A stretch of DNA of 64,000 nucleotides, taken from Gammaproteobacteria bacterium. GTDB lineage: Bacteria; Pseudomonadota; Gammaproteobacteria; Burkholderiales; Burkholderiaceae_C. The translations under genes were made by a program, and so were the position numbers. The stretch covers positions 107,271 through 171,270 of the forward strand of contig JAHIYE010000011.1 of NCBI GenBank assembly GCA_018815325.1, given 5' to 3'. Shown here piece after piece: positions 25,871 to 34,890 of this stretch (the first letter of the stretch is position 1; every line of letters starts with the position of its first letter). The notes under the pieces were generated by a model. The model had not been told where the DNA came from. It made no database searches and saw only the letters and a program-made list of their open reading frames with translations.

Positions 25871-26755
25871 ATGAAAACGTCTCACGACCTCAACGAACGC
25901 ACGCTGGCCGATGCCTGGGCCGACCTCAAAGCCCATGCCGATGCCGGACTTCCCCTGGAGGCCGATGCCTACCGGCTCGCTTTCGCCGACCCCGAGTTTC
26001 TGCTGCGACGCGAGGTACGCGGCATCCGCTTCCAGCTCGAGATGCTCAAGCCCGATCTGGCCCAGCAGGCGCAGAAGATCGAGAACACCATCGTGGTCTT
26101 TGGCAGCGCACGCTTTTTGTCACCCGACGATGCGCAGGCCCTGCTGGACAAGGCGCGCCAGGGCAGTGACGCCAAGGCCGTAGCCGACGCTGAGCGGCAT
26201 GTACGCAATTCGCGTTACTACGCGCTGGCCAGAGAGTTCGCGAGAATCGTGGCCACGCACTGCGCCCGTCTGCCCGCGTCTGAACAGCTCTATATCTGCA
26301 CCGGAGGCGGGCCTGGCGTCATGGAGGCTGCCAACCGTGGCGCCCATGACCTGGATGCCCTGAACGTCGGCCTGAACATTGCCTTGCCGCACGAGCAAAG
26401 CGGCAACCCCTACATTTCCCCCTCGTTGTGCTTCAAGTTCCACTACTTTGCGCTGCGCAAGATGCACTTCATGATGCGCGCCAAGGCACTGGTTGCCTTT
26501 CCTGGCGGCTTCGGCACGCTTGACGAACTGTTTGAAATTCTTACCCTTGTGCAAACCGGCAAGGCCGAGGCTGTGCCGATTGTGCTGTTCGGCTCCGAGT
26601 TCTGGAAGCGTCTCATCAACTTCGACCTGCTGGTCGAGATGGGCACGATCTCTCGCGAAAACCTGGATTTGTTCGTGCTCGTCGACGACCCCGAAGCCGC
26701 GTGGGAAGCAATCAAGAACTTTTATCGTCTGGAGGAGGCTCAAGGCTCGGTCTGA
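25871..26755 (+). CDS. LOG-family (TIGR00730-like) nucleotide phosphoribohydrolase
   Basis: This 294-residue protein carries the two LOG signatures: CTGGGPGVMEAANRGAHD (about residues 142-159) and PGGFGTLDELFEILTLVQTG (about 212-231). The family cuts nucleoside 5'-monophosphates or cytokinin ribotides into free base and ribose 5-phosphate. That product is the substrate of the PRPP synthetase encoded just before it, which suggests a shared salvage route. It belongs to the larger subgroup with an N-terminal helical extension (about residues 1-75). Its 3' end overlaps the convergent MFS gene by 44 bp. Confidence 0.86.
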   Translation: MKTSHDLNERTLADAWADLKAHADAGLPLEADAYRLAFADPEFLLRREVRGIRFQLEMLKPDLAQQAQKIENTIVVFGSARFLSPDDAQALLDKARQGSDAKAVADAERHVRNSRYYALAREFARIVATHCARLPASEQLYICTGGGPGVMEAANRGAHDLDALNVGLNIALPHEQSGNPYISPSLCFKFHYFALRKMHFMMRAKALVAFPGGFGTLDELFEILTLVQTGKAEAVPIVLFGSEFWKRLINFDLLVEMGTISRENLDLFVLVDDPEAAWEAIKNFYRLEEAQGSV

Positions 26756-27947
26756 GTTGCCAGGCGGTTCGACTGCCCAAGCCCACCGTCAGCCCCACGC
26801 TCCAGAACAGCACAGACACCCCCACCAGCGCGCCCACCGCGCCGAACAGCAAGGGCATGAGCACGCTCGAGGCATTGAGTGACATGAGTCGCAAGCCCAG
26901 CGCTTCGCCATGCCGCTCTCTTGGTGTGATCTGATGCAGCATGCTCATGATCATGGGCTGTACTGAGCCCAGCACCAGCCCCAGCAGCACCGAGCACACC
27001 CCCATGCTCCAGGCCGAGTACATAAAGGGATAGAGCGCAAACAGCAGCGCCGTGAGCACCATGGCACCGGCCATTACAGCCCACTCCCTCAGATGCGCGG
27101 CAAGTAGCGGCAGCATCAGCCGCACCAGCGCGGCTGCCACGGCAAACGCCCCAAGCAGCGTGCCAATGACCGATGCACTCAGGCCCCGCTCATGGCCGAG
27201 CACAGGCAGCACAAAGGTGTGCACATCCCAGCATGAGGACAAAAACCAGTTCACCAGCAGCAGGCGCCGCAACGCAGGGTCACGCAGCAAATCCAGTGCC
27301 CGGCGCGAGCCACCGACCCGCAGTTGCGACTCAGCCGGTAAATCAGGCATGCGCCGCACCCACCACCAGGTCAATAGCGGCAATAAGGCCAGCAGCAAAA
27401 AGGCAGCGCGGTAACCCGACAGGTCACCCGCCCGACCGCCTATGAGCGCGCCTGCATGGTCGATCAACATGCCTGCCGCAAAGGGACCAACAAAATTGGA
27501 GGTCGCAGGTCCGATGGACAGCCAGCTGAACACGCGCTTGAGCTCCAGGGCATTCGTCGCGGCGCGGCCGGCATGGCGCTGCAAGGCGATGGAAGCCGTA
27601 CCGGTGGCGCCACCGGTGAGCAGAGCCGCCAGACACAGCACGGGGAAGACGGGCAGAATCACGGCCAACCCGGTGCCCAACACCGCGGCAATCACACTGA
27701 AGCCGACTGGACGCCGCAGGCCGTGCCGGTCTGCATAGCGTCCTGCCGGCAGGGCCAGAAATACCTGGGTCAGCGCAAACAGGGCCAGCAGCACACCGAC
27801 TGCCAGCGGGCTGTAGCCCTGGTCCAGCGCCAGCAAGGGGGCTGACATGCGCATACCTGCCATGCAGGCATGCAGACAGACTTGCCCGGCAATCAGGCGC
27901 GCCAGTGCAAACGGCATGGGCGCCTGCTGCACCACAGGCCCGCTCAC
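26712..27947 (-). CDS. MFS transporter
   Basis: This 411-residue protein has 12 hydrophobic segments and the MFS motif A region LPAGRYADRHGLRRPVGF (about 68-85). It looks like a drug- or metabolite-exporting major facilitator; the substrate is unknown. The start is GTG at 27947, overlapping the rmuC stop as GTGA; ATG 27914 is possible. The 3' end overlaps the LOG gene tail to tail by 44 bp. Confidence 0.87.
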   Translation of the reverse strand: MSGPVVQQAPMPFALARLIAGQVCLHACMAGMRMSAPLLALDQGYSPLAVGVLLALFALTQVFLALPAGRYADRHGLRRPVGFSVIAAVLGTGLAVILPVFPVLCLAALLTGGATGTASIALQRHAGRAATNALELKRVFSWLSIGPATSNFVGPFAAGMLIDHAGALIGGRAGDLSGYRAAFLLLALLPLLTWWWVRRMPDLPAESQLRVGGSRRALDLLRDPALRRLLLVNWFLSSCWDVHTFVLPVLGHERGLSASVIGTLLGAFAVAAALVRLMLPLLAAHLREWAVMAGAMVLTALLFALYPFMYSAWSMGVCSVLLGLVLGSVQPMIMSMLHQITPRERHGEALGLRLMSLNASSVLMPLLFGAVGALVGVSVLFWSVGLTVGLGSRTAWQLRPSLEPPPDDKSS

Positions 27948-29320
27948 CCCTCGTCAGCCTCTTTGTCTATCGGCAGCAAGGCCTGTGACTGGGCGTCAGG
28001 CAGTGCCTCCACCTGTCGCAGCACACGCTTCATCACATTGCTTCGCGTCTCGGCGCTATTGAGAGTGTTGAGCACGGTCTCGGTTTGCGATTTGACCTTG
28101 GCCAGCACATCGCCAAACTTGCCAAACTCGGTCTTGACGGCGCCCAGAACCTGCCATACCTCACTGGAACGCTTTTCAAGTGCCAGTGTGCGAAAACCCA
28201 TCTGCAGCGAACTCAGCATCGCCAGCAGTGTGGTCGGGCCGGCCAACGTGATGCGATGTTCACGCTGCAGCACCTCCATCAGGCCGGGCCGACGCAGCAC
28301 TTCGGCATATAAACCTTCGGTCGGCAGAAACAGAATGGCAAAGTCGGTGGTGTACGGCGGCTCCACGTACTTCTCGGCAATCGACTTGGCCTCCAGCCGG
28401 ATGCGCAACTCCAGCGCCTTGCCTGCAGATTCCGCAGCAATGACGTCCGCGCGCTGCTGGGCATCCAGCAGGCGCTCATAATCTTCGTTGGGAAATTTCG
28501 CGTCAATGGGCAGCCATAGCGGTGTGCCGTCATCGGACTTGCCAGGCAGCTTGATGGCAAAGTCCACCATGTTCTTGCTGCCGGGTCGGGTTGCCACCTG
28601 CACCGCGTACTGGTCAGGCACAAACACCTGCTCCAGCAAGCTGGCGAGCTGGGCCTCTCCAAAAATGCCACGCGTCTTGACGTTGGTCAGCAAATGTTTG
28701 AGGTCACCCACCCCCTGCGCCAGTGTCTGCATCTCACCCAGCCCCTTGTGCACCTGCTCCAGCCGGTCGGCCACCTGCTTGAAGCTCTCGCCCAGGCGGG
28801 CCTGCAGCGTGGTCTGCAATTTTTCGTCCACCGTGGCGCGCATCTCGTCAAGCTTGGCCGCATTGCCTTGTTGCAACAGGCTCAGTTGCGCTTCCAGTGT
28901 GGCCCGCACCTCGGACATGCGACGGGCATTGGACTCGCTGAGGTCTGACAGGCGCTGGCTCAGGGTATCGGAAAGCGTTTTCTGCAGCAGGGTGAGCTGC
29001 TGGCCGAAGGCGTCGATCTGCGTGTTCTGCGTGCGCGTCGTCTCAGCCGACTGCTGGATCAGCGTCTGCTGGAAGGTGGCAAAAGTGGTGCCAAGTTCCT
29101 GCCGCCCGGTACGGGCTGATTCACTCACCTCCCGCCGCAACTCCCGCTCCAGCCGCTCGGAGGTGGACTGCAACACCGTCAGCATCTCCTGCCGGCCGCG
29201 CTCCACTTCTTGCGAGGCTGCCGTATCGGTTCGCCGCAAGCCCAGCCAGAGCAGCAGCCCGGCATTGAGCACGCCCAGCGCCAGCAAGGCCCAAAGCAAA
29301 GGATTGTCCAGCGTCATCAT
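27944..29320 (-). CDS. rmuC: DNA recombination protein RmuC
   Basis: RmuC is thought to limit recombination at inverted repeats and resembles a nuclease. The 458-residue protein has an N-terminal helix (about 7-26, LLWALLALGVLNAGLLLWLG) and a long coiled coil rich in Gln/Glu/Arg (about 35-190). The conserved RmuC core follows, with VKTRGIFGEAQLASLLEQV, LPIDAKFPNEDYERLL and TLAGPTTLLAMLSSLQMGFR. It is coupled to the MFS gene by a GTGA overlap. Confidence 0.93.
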   Translation of the reverse strand: MMTLDNPLLWALLALGVLNAGLLLWLGLRRTDTAASQEVERGRQEMLTVLQSTSERLERELRREVSESARTGRQELGTTFATFQQTLIQQSAETTRTQNTQIDAFGQQLTLLQKTLSDTLSQRLSDLSESNARRMSEVRATLEAQLSLLQQGNAAKLDEMRATVDEKLQTTLQARLGESFKQVADRLEQVHKGLGEMQTLAQGVGDLKHLLTNVKTRGIFGEAQLASLLEQVFVPDQYAVQVATRPGSKNMVDFAIKLPGKSDDGTPLWLPIDAKFPNEDYERLLDAQQRADVIAAESAGKALELRIRLEAKSIAEKYVEPPYTTDFAILFLPTEGLYAEVLRRPGLMEVLQREHRITLAGPTTLLAMLSSLQMGFRTLALEKRSSEVWQVLGAVKTEFGKFGDVLAKVKSQTETVLNTLNSAETRSNVMKRVLRQVEALPDAQSQALLPIDKEADEG

Positions 29321-29360
29321 GTCCCGTCCGTGCTCGGCCGCACCCTGAAAGTCGTCATTA

Positions 29361-29377
29361 GCTACTTATTTTGTAGC
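29361..29377. repeat. 17-bp inverted repeat, GCTAY-N7-RTAGC family (copy 3)
   Basis: GCTACTTATTTTGTAGC has perfect arms. It supplies the last codons (Ala-Thr-Lys) and the TAA stop of the dehydrogenase gene on the minus strand. Confidence 0.65.
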
Positions 29378-30352
29378 AATAACCGAAGGATTCAAAGGGG
29401 TTACAGCCTTGTTTTTCGTCAGGTAGGAGATCAGGTTATCGACCGCCAGATTGGCCATGGCCAAGCGGGTCGGGACTGTCGCACTCGCAATATGCGGGGT
29501 CAGCACCACATTCGGTATGGTCAGCAGATCAGGGTGAACCTTGGGCTCGCCCTCGAACACATCAAGGCCCGCTGCTGCAATGCGCTTCTCGCGCAGGGCC
29601 AAGGCCAGCGCAGCGTCATCCACAATGCCACCGCGGGCAATGTTGACCAGCGTGGCACTGGGCTTCATCTGCGCGATTTCAGCCGCACCCATGGCATGGT
29701 GCGAAGACGGCGAGTACGGCAGCACCAGAACCAAGTGGTCAGCCGTCTTGAGCAACTCCTCCTTGCTCACATAACGTGCCTTGCAGGCTGCTTCGGTTGC
29801 GGCATCGAGTTTGCTGCGGTTGTGGTAAACCACGTTCATGCCAAAGCCGTAGGCGCCGCGCTTGGCAATACCCTGCCCGATACGCCCCATGCCCAGGATG
29901 CCCAGCGTGGCACCATGCACGTCGGAGCCAGCGAACATGTCGTAGCTCCACTTGGTCCACTTGCCGGCCCGCAGGTAATGTTCGCTCTCGGTGATACGGC
30001 GTGCCGTGGCCATCAGCAGCGCAAAGCCAAAATCTGCCGTGGTTTCGGTCAGCACATCAGGGGCATTGGTCGCCAACACGCCATGCCTGGTCATCGCATC
30101 AACGTCGAAATTGTTGTAACCCACAGCCATGTTGGCGCATATCCTGAGCTGCTTGCAGGCTGACAGCAGTTCTTCGTCGATGCGCTCCCCCCCGGTAGTG
30201 AAGACTCCGACCTTGTCCTTGAGCTTGCCGATCAGATCGGCCTTGGACAGAGTCACATCGTTCTGGTTGGACTCAACATCGAAATGCTGCTCAAGCCGTG
30301 TGATGATTTCTGGAAAAATGGCGCGCGCAACAAAGATTTTGGGTTTGCTCAT
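29366..30352 (-). CDS. D-2-hydroxyacid dehydrogenase (glyoxylate/hydroxypyruvate or 2-ketogluconate reductase type)
   Basis: This is a 328-residue NAD(P)-dependent dehydrogenase. The Rossmann motif LGILGMGRIGQGIAKRA-like sequence is near residues 150-165. The catalytic Arg is in NIARGGIVDDAAL, Glu in GLDVFEGEP, and His in TPHIASATVPTR. It most resembles the D-glycerate/glyoxylate reductase group. The stop codon lies within a 17-bp repeat element. It follows the NhaD-like gene by 12 bp and is likely co-transcribed with it. Confidence 0.87.
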   Translation of the reverse strand: MSKPKIFVARAIFPEIITRLEQHFDVESNQNDVTLSKADLIGKLKDKVGVFTTGGERIDEELLSACKQLRICANMAVGYNNFDVDAMTRHGVLATNAPDVLTETTADFGFALLMATARRITESEHYLRAGKWTKWSYDMFAGSDVHGATLGILGMGRIGQGIAKRGAYGFGMNVVYHNRSKLDAATEAACKARYVSKEELLKTADHLVLVLPYSPSSHHAMGAAEIAQMKPSATLVNIARGGIVDDAALALALREKRIAAAGLDVFEGEPKVHPDLLTIPNVVLTPHIASATVPTRLAMANLAVDNLISYLTKNKAVTPLNPSVIATK

Positions 30353-30364
30353 GGCAGTGTGTCC

Positions 30365-31777
30365 TTAACGAAACCAGATAAAGGTCATGATGATAAACAG
30401 CGGCACCAGGATGGCGCCCGACCAGGCCATATAGCCGAAGAAACTGGGCATCTTGATGCCACGGTCTTCCGCGATGGCCTTGACCATCAGGTTGGGGGCG
30501 TTGCCGATATAGGTGTTTGCGCCCATGAAAACGGCACCCGCCGAGATCGCGGCCAGCGTAGGCGCCAATGCAGTCATAAGTACCTGGGGATCTCCGCCTG
30601 CGGTGTTGAAGAACACCAGGTAGGTTGGCGCATTGTCGAGGAAAGAACTCAAGGCGCCTGTGGCCCAGAAATACATGAGCGGATTGGGTGAGCCATCCGG
30701 CCGCGTCACTGCACCCACGATGGCACCGAACGGACCATCTACCCCGGCCTTGAGCATGGCAATCACCGGGATGATGGTCAGGAAAATGCCTGCAAACAGC
30801 TTGGCAACCTCTTGCATCGGGCCCCAACCGAACTGGTTGTCTTCGTGAACGGACTCGGCCGTGAACTTGAGCGAAATCAGCGTCACAGCAATCAGCCCCA
30901 CATCTCGCACCAGTCCGGGCAGGCCGACTTCGGTACCAAAGACATCGAACACGATGGAGGACTTCCAGAACCCGCTGAGCAGCACCAGACCGACAACCGT
31001 CCCCAGCAACCAGAAGTTGATCGCGCCATCGAAACCCAGGCTATGCGTATCTGGCGTGGGATCCACGGGCTTGATTTCCTCACGGCGGTGGTAGTACCAA
31101 AAGTCGAGTGCATAGAACAGCACAAGCAGGGTACCTATCAGGAACAGTGTCTCCTGAAAGATATGGCTCACGGTCCAGAAAAAGTCTACGCCCTTGAGGA
31201 AGCCCAGGAACAGCGGCGGGTCACCCAGGGGGGTGAGCGAGCCGCCCGCATTGGAGACGATGAAAATGAAGAACACGACGATATGTGCCTTGTGTTCGCG
31301 GTTGTCGTTGGCCCGGATCAGCGGCCGAATCATCAACATGGACGCACCGGTTGTCCCCATGAAGCTCGCCAGCACGGCACCAATGGCCAGGATGGCTACA
31401 TTCAGCCCCGGGCTGCCATGCAGGTTACCCCGAATGAAAATGCCGCCAGCCACGGTGAACAAGGCCGTCAGCAGAATGATGAAAGGCAGGTACTCCGCCA
31501 GCAAGGCATGCACCAGGCCATGGCCCGCGACGGCGGGACCAAACATCAGCGTGAACGGTATGAGGAAGGCCAGCGACCAGGCGGCACAGACCTTGCCGTA
31601 ATGGTGATGCCAGAAAATGGGCGCCACCAGTGGCATCACGGCAATGGACAACAGCACGCCAGCAAAGGGCACGCCCCACATGATCGATAACTGGCTGGCA
31701 TCCAGCTCGGACGCCATGGCCAGACCGGGCCACATCAACAACAGGCTCATGGCCCCGATCCAACGCAATAAGTTCAT
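30365..31777 (-). CDS. NhaD-like sodium:proton antiporter
   Basis: This 470-residue protein has about 12-13 hydrophobic helices and belongs to the ion transporter superfamily that includes NhaD and citrate carriers. The N-terminus resembles a signal sequence ending AMASELDAS. Conserved inner segments include MGTTGASMLMIRPLIRAN, the hairpin SNAGGSLTPLGDPPLFLGFL and FLDNAPTYLVFFNTAGGD. NhaD proteins swap Na+ or Li+ for H+ at alkaline pH. It starts the two-gene unit with the hydroxyacid dehydrogenase. Confidence 0.85.
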   Translation of the reverse strand: MNLLRWIGAMSLLLMWPGLAMASELDASQLSIMWGVPFAGVLLSIAVMPLVAPIFWHHHYGKVCAAWSLAFLIPFTLMFGPAVAGHGLVHALLAEYLPFIILLTALFTVAGGIFIRGNLHGSPGLNVAILAIGAVLASFMGTTGASMLMIRPLIRANDNREHKAHIVVFFIFIVSNAGGSLTPLGDPPLFLGFLKGVDFFWTVSHIFQETLFLIGTLLVLFYALDFWYYHRREEIKPVDPTPDTHSLGFDGAINFWLLGTVVGLVLLSGFWKSSIVFDVFGTEVGLPGLVRDVGLIAVTLISLKFTAESVHEDNQFGWGPMQEVAKLFAGIFLTIIPVIAMLKAGVDGPFGAIVGAVTRPDGSPNPLMYFWATGALSSFLDNAPTYLVFFNTAGGDPQVLMTALAPTLAAISAGAVFMGANTYIGNAPNLMVKAIAEDRGIKMPSFFGYMAWSGAILVPLFIIMTFIWFR

Positions 31778-31917
31778 TGCCTCATCTCCTTTCTTCTGTT
31801 TCTCGTTCGCTCTGGCAAGAAGCCAGCATCAGCAGGCCATCATCTTAATGACGAATAGCCATCGCCCTGTCGTTTCAGTGCACTTTGTGACTCAGATCTG
31901 GAATGAACTGCCAGCCA

Positions 31918-32613
31918 TCAGTCCAGCCAATGTGTGAACGCCTCCACGGGAATACGGGGGGTGTGAAAGGTATTCACCACAGCAGCCTCGTCTGCATGGC
32001 CCAGCGCCATGCCGCACACCAGCATCTCATCAGGGCCCGCCCCGATATGCGGGAGAATGATCTTGGCAAATCCATTCCAGGCCGCTTGCGGACAGGTGTG
32101 CAGGCCATGGCCTCGTGCTGCCACCATGATGTTCTGCATGAACATGCCATAGTCCACCAATGAGCCCCGCCCCATGACGCGGTCCAGCGTGAACATCAAG
32201 CCCACCGGAGCGTCAAAGAACCTGTAGTTGCGCTGGTGCTGCGCATGCATCTTGTCCTTGTCACCCTTGCCAATGCCCAGCAGGCCATAGAGGCCCCAGC
32301 CGTTTTCGCGACGACGGTCGATATAGGGGCTGACCCACTTTTCCGGATAGTAGTCATATTCTTCATGGTACTGAGCCGCCAGAGTCGGATCGGCACGCAG
32401 TGCATCGTGCGCGCTGCACACCTTGTCTACCAGCACATCGCGGCTCGCTCCCTGCAATACGTAGACCTTCCAGGGCTGGGTATTGGTCCCTGAGGGGGCA
32501 CGGCTGGCCACCTGCAGCAGCTCGGCGATCGTCTCGCGTGCAATGGGCTGCTGCGTGAAGGCGCGCACCGACATGCGCGAGGTAATGGCAGCGTCGACGA
32601 GAGATTGACTCAT
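31918..32613 (-). CDS. Nitroreductase family protein
   Basis: This 231-residue flavin-dependent nitroreductase fold protein begins [19 protein letters not shown]. The FMN-phosphate motif SRMSVRAF (about 12-19) and [17 protein letters not shown] (about 40-56) are typical. Members reduce nitro groups, quinones or enones using NAD(P)H, and the natural substrate is unknown. ATG 32613 lies 4 bp inside the thioesterase gene end (ATGA overlap), so the two are translationally coupled. Confidence 0.87.
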   Translation of the reverse strand: MSQSLVDAAITSRMSVRAFTQQPIARETIAELLQVASRAPSGTNTQPWKVYVLQGASRDVLVDKVCSAHDALRADPTLAAQYHEEYDYYPEKWVSPYIDRRRENGWGLYGLLGIGKGDKDKMHAQHQRNYRFFDAPVGLMFTLDRVMGRGSLVDYGMFMQNIMVAARGHGLHTCPQAAWNGFAKIILPHIGAGPDEMLVCGMALGHADEAAVVNTFHTPRIPVEAFTHWLD

Positions 32614-33056
32614 GCAAGGGTCTCCAGAACTGATTTGAATGGGGTAGGCAAGGTCTGCGGACGTCTGGTGATGCGATCGACATAGACGTGTATGAAATGG
32701 CCCTGGGCGGCAGCCGTCTGCTCCCCCTCGGCAAACAGGCCCACCTCGTAGCGAACGCTGGACGACCCAATCCGGGCCACGCGGATGCCTGCCTCCACGT
32801 TTTGAGGAAACGCCAGCGGTGCAAAGTAATTGCACTGGGTCTCGATCACCAGTCCGATGGTGTCGCCCTGATGAATGTCCAGAACCCCCTGCTCAATCAG
32901 GTAGGCATTCACGGCCGTATCGAACCAGCTGTAGTAGACGACGTTATTGACGTGCCCGTAGACGTCGTTGTCCATCCAGCGAGTGGTGATGGGGCGAAAC
33001 ACCCTGTAGGCACTGCGGACGTGAGGCTGTGGTCGGGCTGATGAATTTGGACTCAT
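32610..33056 (-). CDS. Acyl-CoA thioesterase, 4HBT hotdog family
   Basis: This 148-residue hotdog protein has the 4HBT signature [20 protein letters not shown] (about 26-45), where Asp in [12 protein letters not shown] corresponds to the usual active-site region. It should hydrolyse an acyl-CoA thioester; the acyl group is not known. The start ATG 33056 overlaps the stop of the deacetylase gene by 4 bp, and its own stop overlaps the nitroreductase start. Confidence 0.88.
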   Translation of the reverse strand: MSPNSSARPQPHVRSAYRVFRPITTRWMDNDVYGHVNNVVYYSWFDTAVNAYLIEQGVLDIHQGDTIGLVIETQCNYFAPLAFPQNVEAGIRVARIGSSSVRYEVGLFAEGEQTAAAQGHFIHVYVDRITRRPQTLPTPFKSVLETLA

Positions 33057-34024
33057 GAGCCCTGATTTTGCCAGCCTGGGGAATGACTGCCGGCTGCGGC
33101 CTCTTTCGACCGCCAGCGCTGCCAGTAGTCCAGCGCCACACGGAAAGTATTCAGCTGCACTTGCACCGTTTCCTCGATCTTCACACCGTAGCCGCCGCCC
33201 ATGGCAAAGGCAACCGGAATCTGGCGCTGCCAGCACCAGTCAAACACCCGCCGGTCCCGGGCCTCCAGCCCGTCAAACGAGAGCTTGAGCCGGCCCAGGC
33301 GGTCGCCCTCGAATGGGTCAGCTCCTGCCAGGTAGATCATCAACTGCGGCACGAAACGGTTGGCCAATTCGTCCAGCGCAGCCTCGAGCGCATGCAGGTA
33401 CTCCACATCCCCGCAATCATCCGGCAAGGCCACATCCAGATCCCCCTGCTCCTTGCGAAAGGGGAAATTCTTCTCCCCATGCAGCGACAGCGTGAACACG
33501 GATGCATCCTGTCCGAAAATGTGCGCTGTGCCATTGCCCTGGTGCACATCCAGATCCAGTATCGCTACCTGCAGGGGATGCACATGCGTCCGCCCCCACT
33601 CTGCCTGCATGAGCCTCGCCGCTACGGCGATATCGTTAAACACGCAAAACCCGCTGCCCTTGCCTGCATAGGCATGGTGCGTACCCCCCGCCATATTGGC
33701 AGCCACCCCTTCCAGAATGGCTGTGCGCGCCGCTGCCACAGTAGCACCCGCCGAGCGGCGGGAACGCTCCACCATGGCCTCACTCCAGGGAAAACCAATC
33801 TCCCGCATGGCCGCGGCGCTGATGCTCCCGTCCACCAGCGTGTGGATGTAAGCCGGGTTGTGCACCAGCGCCAGCTCACCATCACTGGCACGCGGAGCCT
33901 CCCACATGCGTACGGCTGGCAACTCGCTCGCCACACGGTCACGCAGCATGCCGTACTTGCGCATGGGAAAGCGGTGACCCTCTGGCAGTGGCAAAACGAA
34001 ATGGTCTGAATAGAAGGCCTTCAT
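33053..34024 (-). CDS. Histone-deacetylase/acetylpolyamine-amidohydrolase family protein
   Basis: This is a 323-residue zinc-dependent deacetylase fold protein. Conserved parts visible are [20 protein letters not shown] (about residues 110-129, with the catalytic His pair), [16 protein letters not shown] (about 149-164, zinc Asp and His) and [13 protein letters not shown] (about 230-242, zinc Asp). Bacterial members remove acetyl groups from polyamines, proteins or small molecules. It is the first gene of a coupled three-gene operon with a thioesterase and a nitroreductase, and it is divergent from the phasin gene. Confidence 0.88.
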   Translation of the reverse strand: MKAFYSDHFVLPLPEGHRFPMRKYGMLRDRVASELPAVRMWEAPRASDGELALVHNPAYIHTLVDGSISAAAMREIGFPWSEAMVERSRRSAGATVAAARTAILEGVAANMAGGTHHAYAGKGSGFCVFNDIAVAARLMQAEWGRTHVHPLQVAILDLDVHQGNGTAHIFGQDASVFTLSLHGEKNFPFRKEQGDLDVALPDDCGDVEYLHALEAALDELANRFVPQLMIYLAGADPFEGDRLGRLKLSFDGLEARDRRVFDWCWQRQIPVAFAMGGGYGVKIEETVQVQLNTFRVALDYWQRWRSKEAAAGSHSPGWQNQGS

Positions 34025-34080
34025 GACCTGATTGTGCTTGGCTGCGCCATGGCCCCGTTTCTAGAACAGCGCCCCTAATA

Positions 34081-34095
34081 TGCTGCAATGCAACA
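34081..34095 (+). promoter_or_regulatory. PhaR-like operator 1 upstream of the phasin promoter
   Basis: TGCTGC-AAT-GCAACA lies just before the -35 element. Operator 2 (34140-34154) has the same outer bases, TGCTGC...GCAACA. PhaR, the repressor of phasin genes, is known to bind TGC/GCA-type sites. Confidence 0.6.
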
Positions 34096-34103
34096 CAAAA
34101 CCC

Positions 34104-34131
34104 TTGATTTCACACGTCAGCTCCTTATAAT
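34104..34131 (+). promoter_or_regulatory. Sigma-70 promoter of the phasin gene
   Basis: TTGATT (34104-34109), 16-bp spacer, TATAAT (34126-34131, perfect -10). It is flanked on both sides by near-identical operator-like sequences. The mRNA leader would be about 80 nt, ending at the ribosome site TTGGAG. Confidence 0.75.
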
Positions 34132-34139
34132 TTGAACCA

Positions 34140-34154
34140 TGCTGCGCTGCAACA
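34140..34154 (+). promoter_or_regulatory. PhaR-like operator 2 at the phasin transcription start
   Basis: TGCTGC-GCT-GCAACA matches operator 1 in 12 of 12 outer bases. It covers the expected transcription start, where a bound repressor would block RNA polymerase. Confidence 0.6.
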
Positions 34155-34220
34155 TAAACAAGGCTAAAGCCAGGTTACGGAGCAGATACTGATTCACAAA
34201 CCCTGATTGGAGTAATTACT

Positions 34221-34763
34221 ATGCTGACCGTCGAACAAGTTATGGCCTCACACAAAGCCAACATGGAAACCCTGTTTGGTCTGACCACCAAAGCCTTTGA
34301 AGGCGTTGAGAAACTGGTTGACCTGAACATGACTGCCTCCAAGGCTGCCCTGTCGGAAGCTTCCGGCACCGCTCATACCCTGCTCAGCGTGAAGGACGCC
34401 CAGGAACTGATGGCCCTGCAATCCGGCCTGTTCCAGCCCCTGGCTGAGAAAACCACTGCCTACAGCCGTCATCTGTATGACATTGCCTCTGGCTCCAGCA
34501 CCGAATTCAGCAAGGCTTTCGAGCAGCAAGCTGCTGATGCCCAGAAGAAATTCATGAGCCTCGTGGACAATGCCGCCAAGAACGCCCCGGCTGGCTCCGA
34601 GTCTGCTGTCGCCGTGATGCAAGGTGCCGTGGCTGCTGCCAACAATGCGCTCGAGTCCGTGCAGAAAGCTGTCAAGCAAGCGACTGAAGTAGCCGAAGCC
34701 AACTTCAATGCAGTGGCTTCGACCGCTGTGAACGCCTCCAAGCCTGCTGCCAAAAAGCGTTAA
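34221..34763 (+). CDS. phaP: Phasin family protein
   Basis: This 180-residue, mostly helical amphipathic protein matches the phasin family ([20 protein letters not shown], then [20 protein letters not shown]). It also has [20 protein letters not shown] and an Ala/Lys-rich C-terminus ending AAKKR. Phasins coat polyhydroxyalkanoate granules and control their size and number. The gene stands alone, with a strong promoter between two PhaR-like operators and its own strong terminator, as expected for an abundant, PhaR-repressed protein. Confidence 0.93.
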   Translation: MLTVEQVMASHKANMETLFGLTTKAFEGVEKLVDLNMTASKAALSEASGTAHTLLSVKDAQELMALQSGLFQPLAEKTTAYSRHLYDIASGSSTEFSKAFEQQAADAQKKFMSLVDNAAKNAPAGSESAVAVMQGAVAAANNALESVQKAVKQATEVAEANFNAVASTAVNASKPAAKKR

Positions 34764-34842
34764 TAGATTTCCGGAAGCCGCTGGTTTCCTACCAAGTTGT
34801 CTCCTCGGATCCTTTCGAAACCTCAGGTTCAGGGATCCCTTC

Positions 34843-34874
34843 AAGGCTCCGTTGCAAAACGGAGCCTTTTTTTT
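34843..34874 (+). terminator. Terminator after phaP
   Basis: AAGGCTCCGTT-GCAA-AACGGAGCCTT followed by a run of T: an 11-bp perfect stem. Confidence 0.95.
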
Positions 34875-34890
34875 GCCCCTTCAGGGTGCC

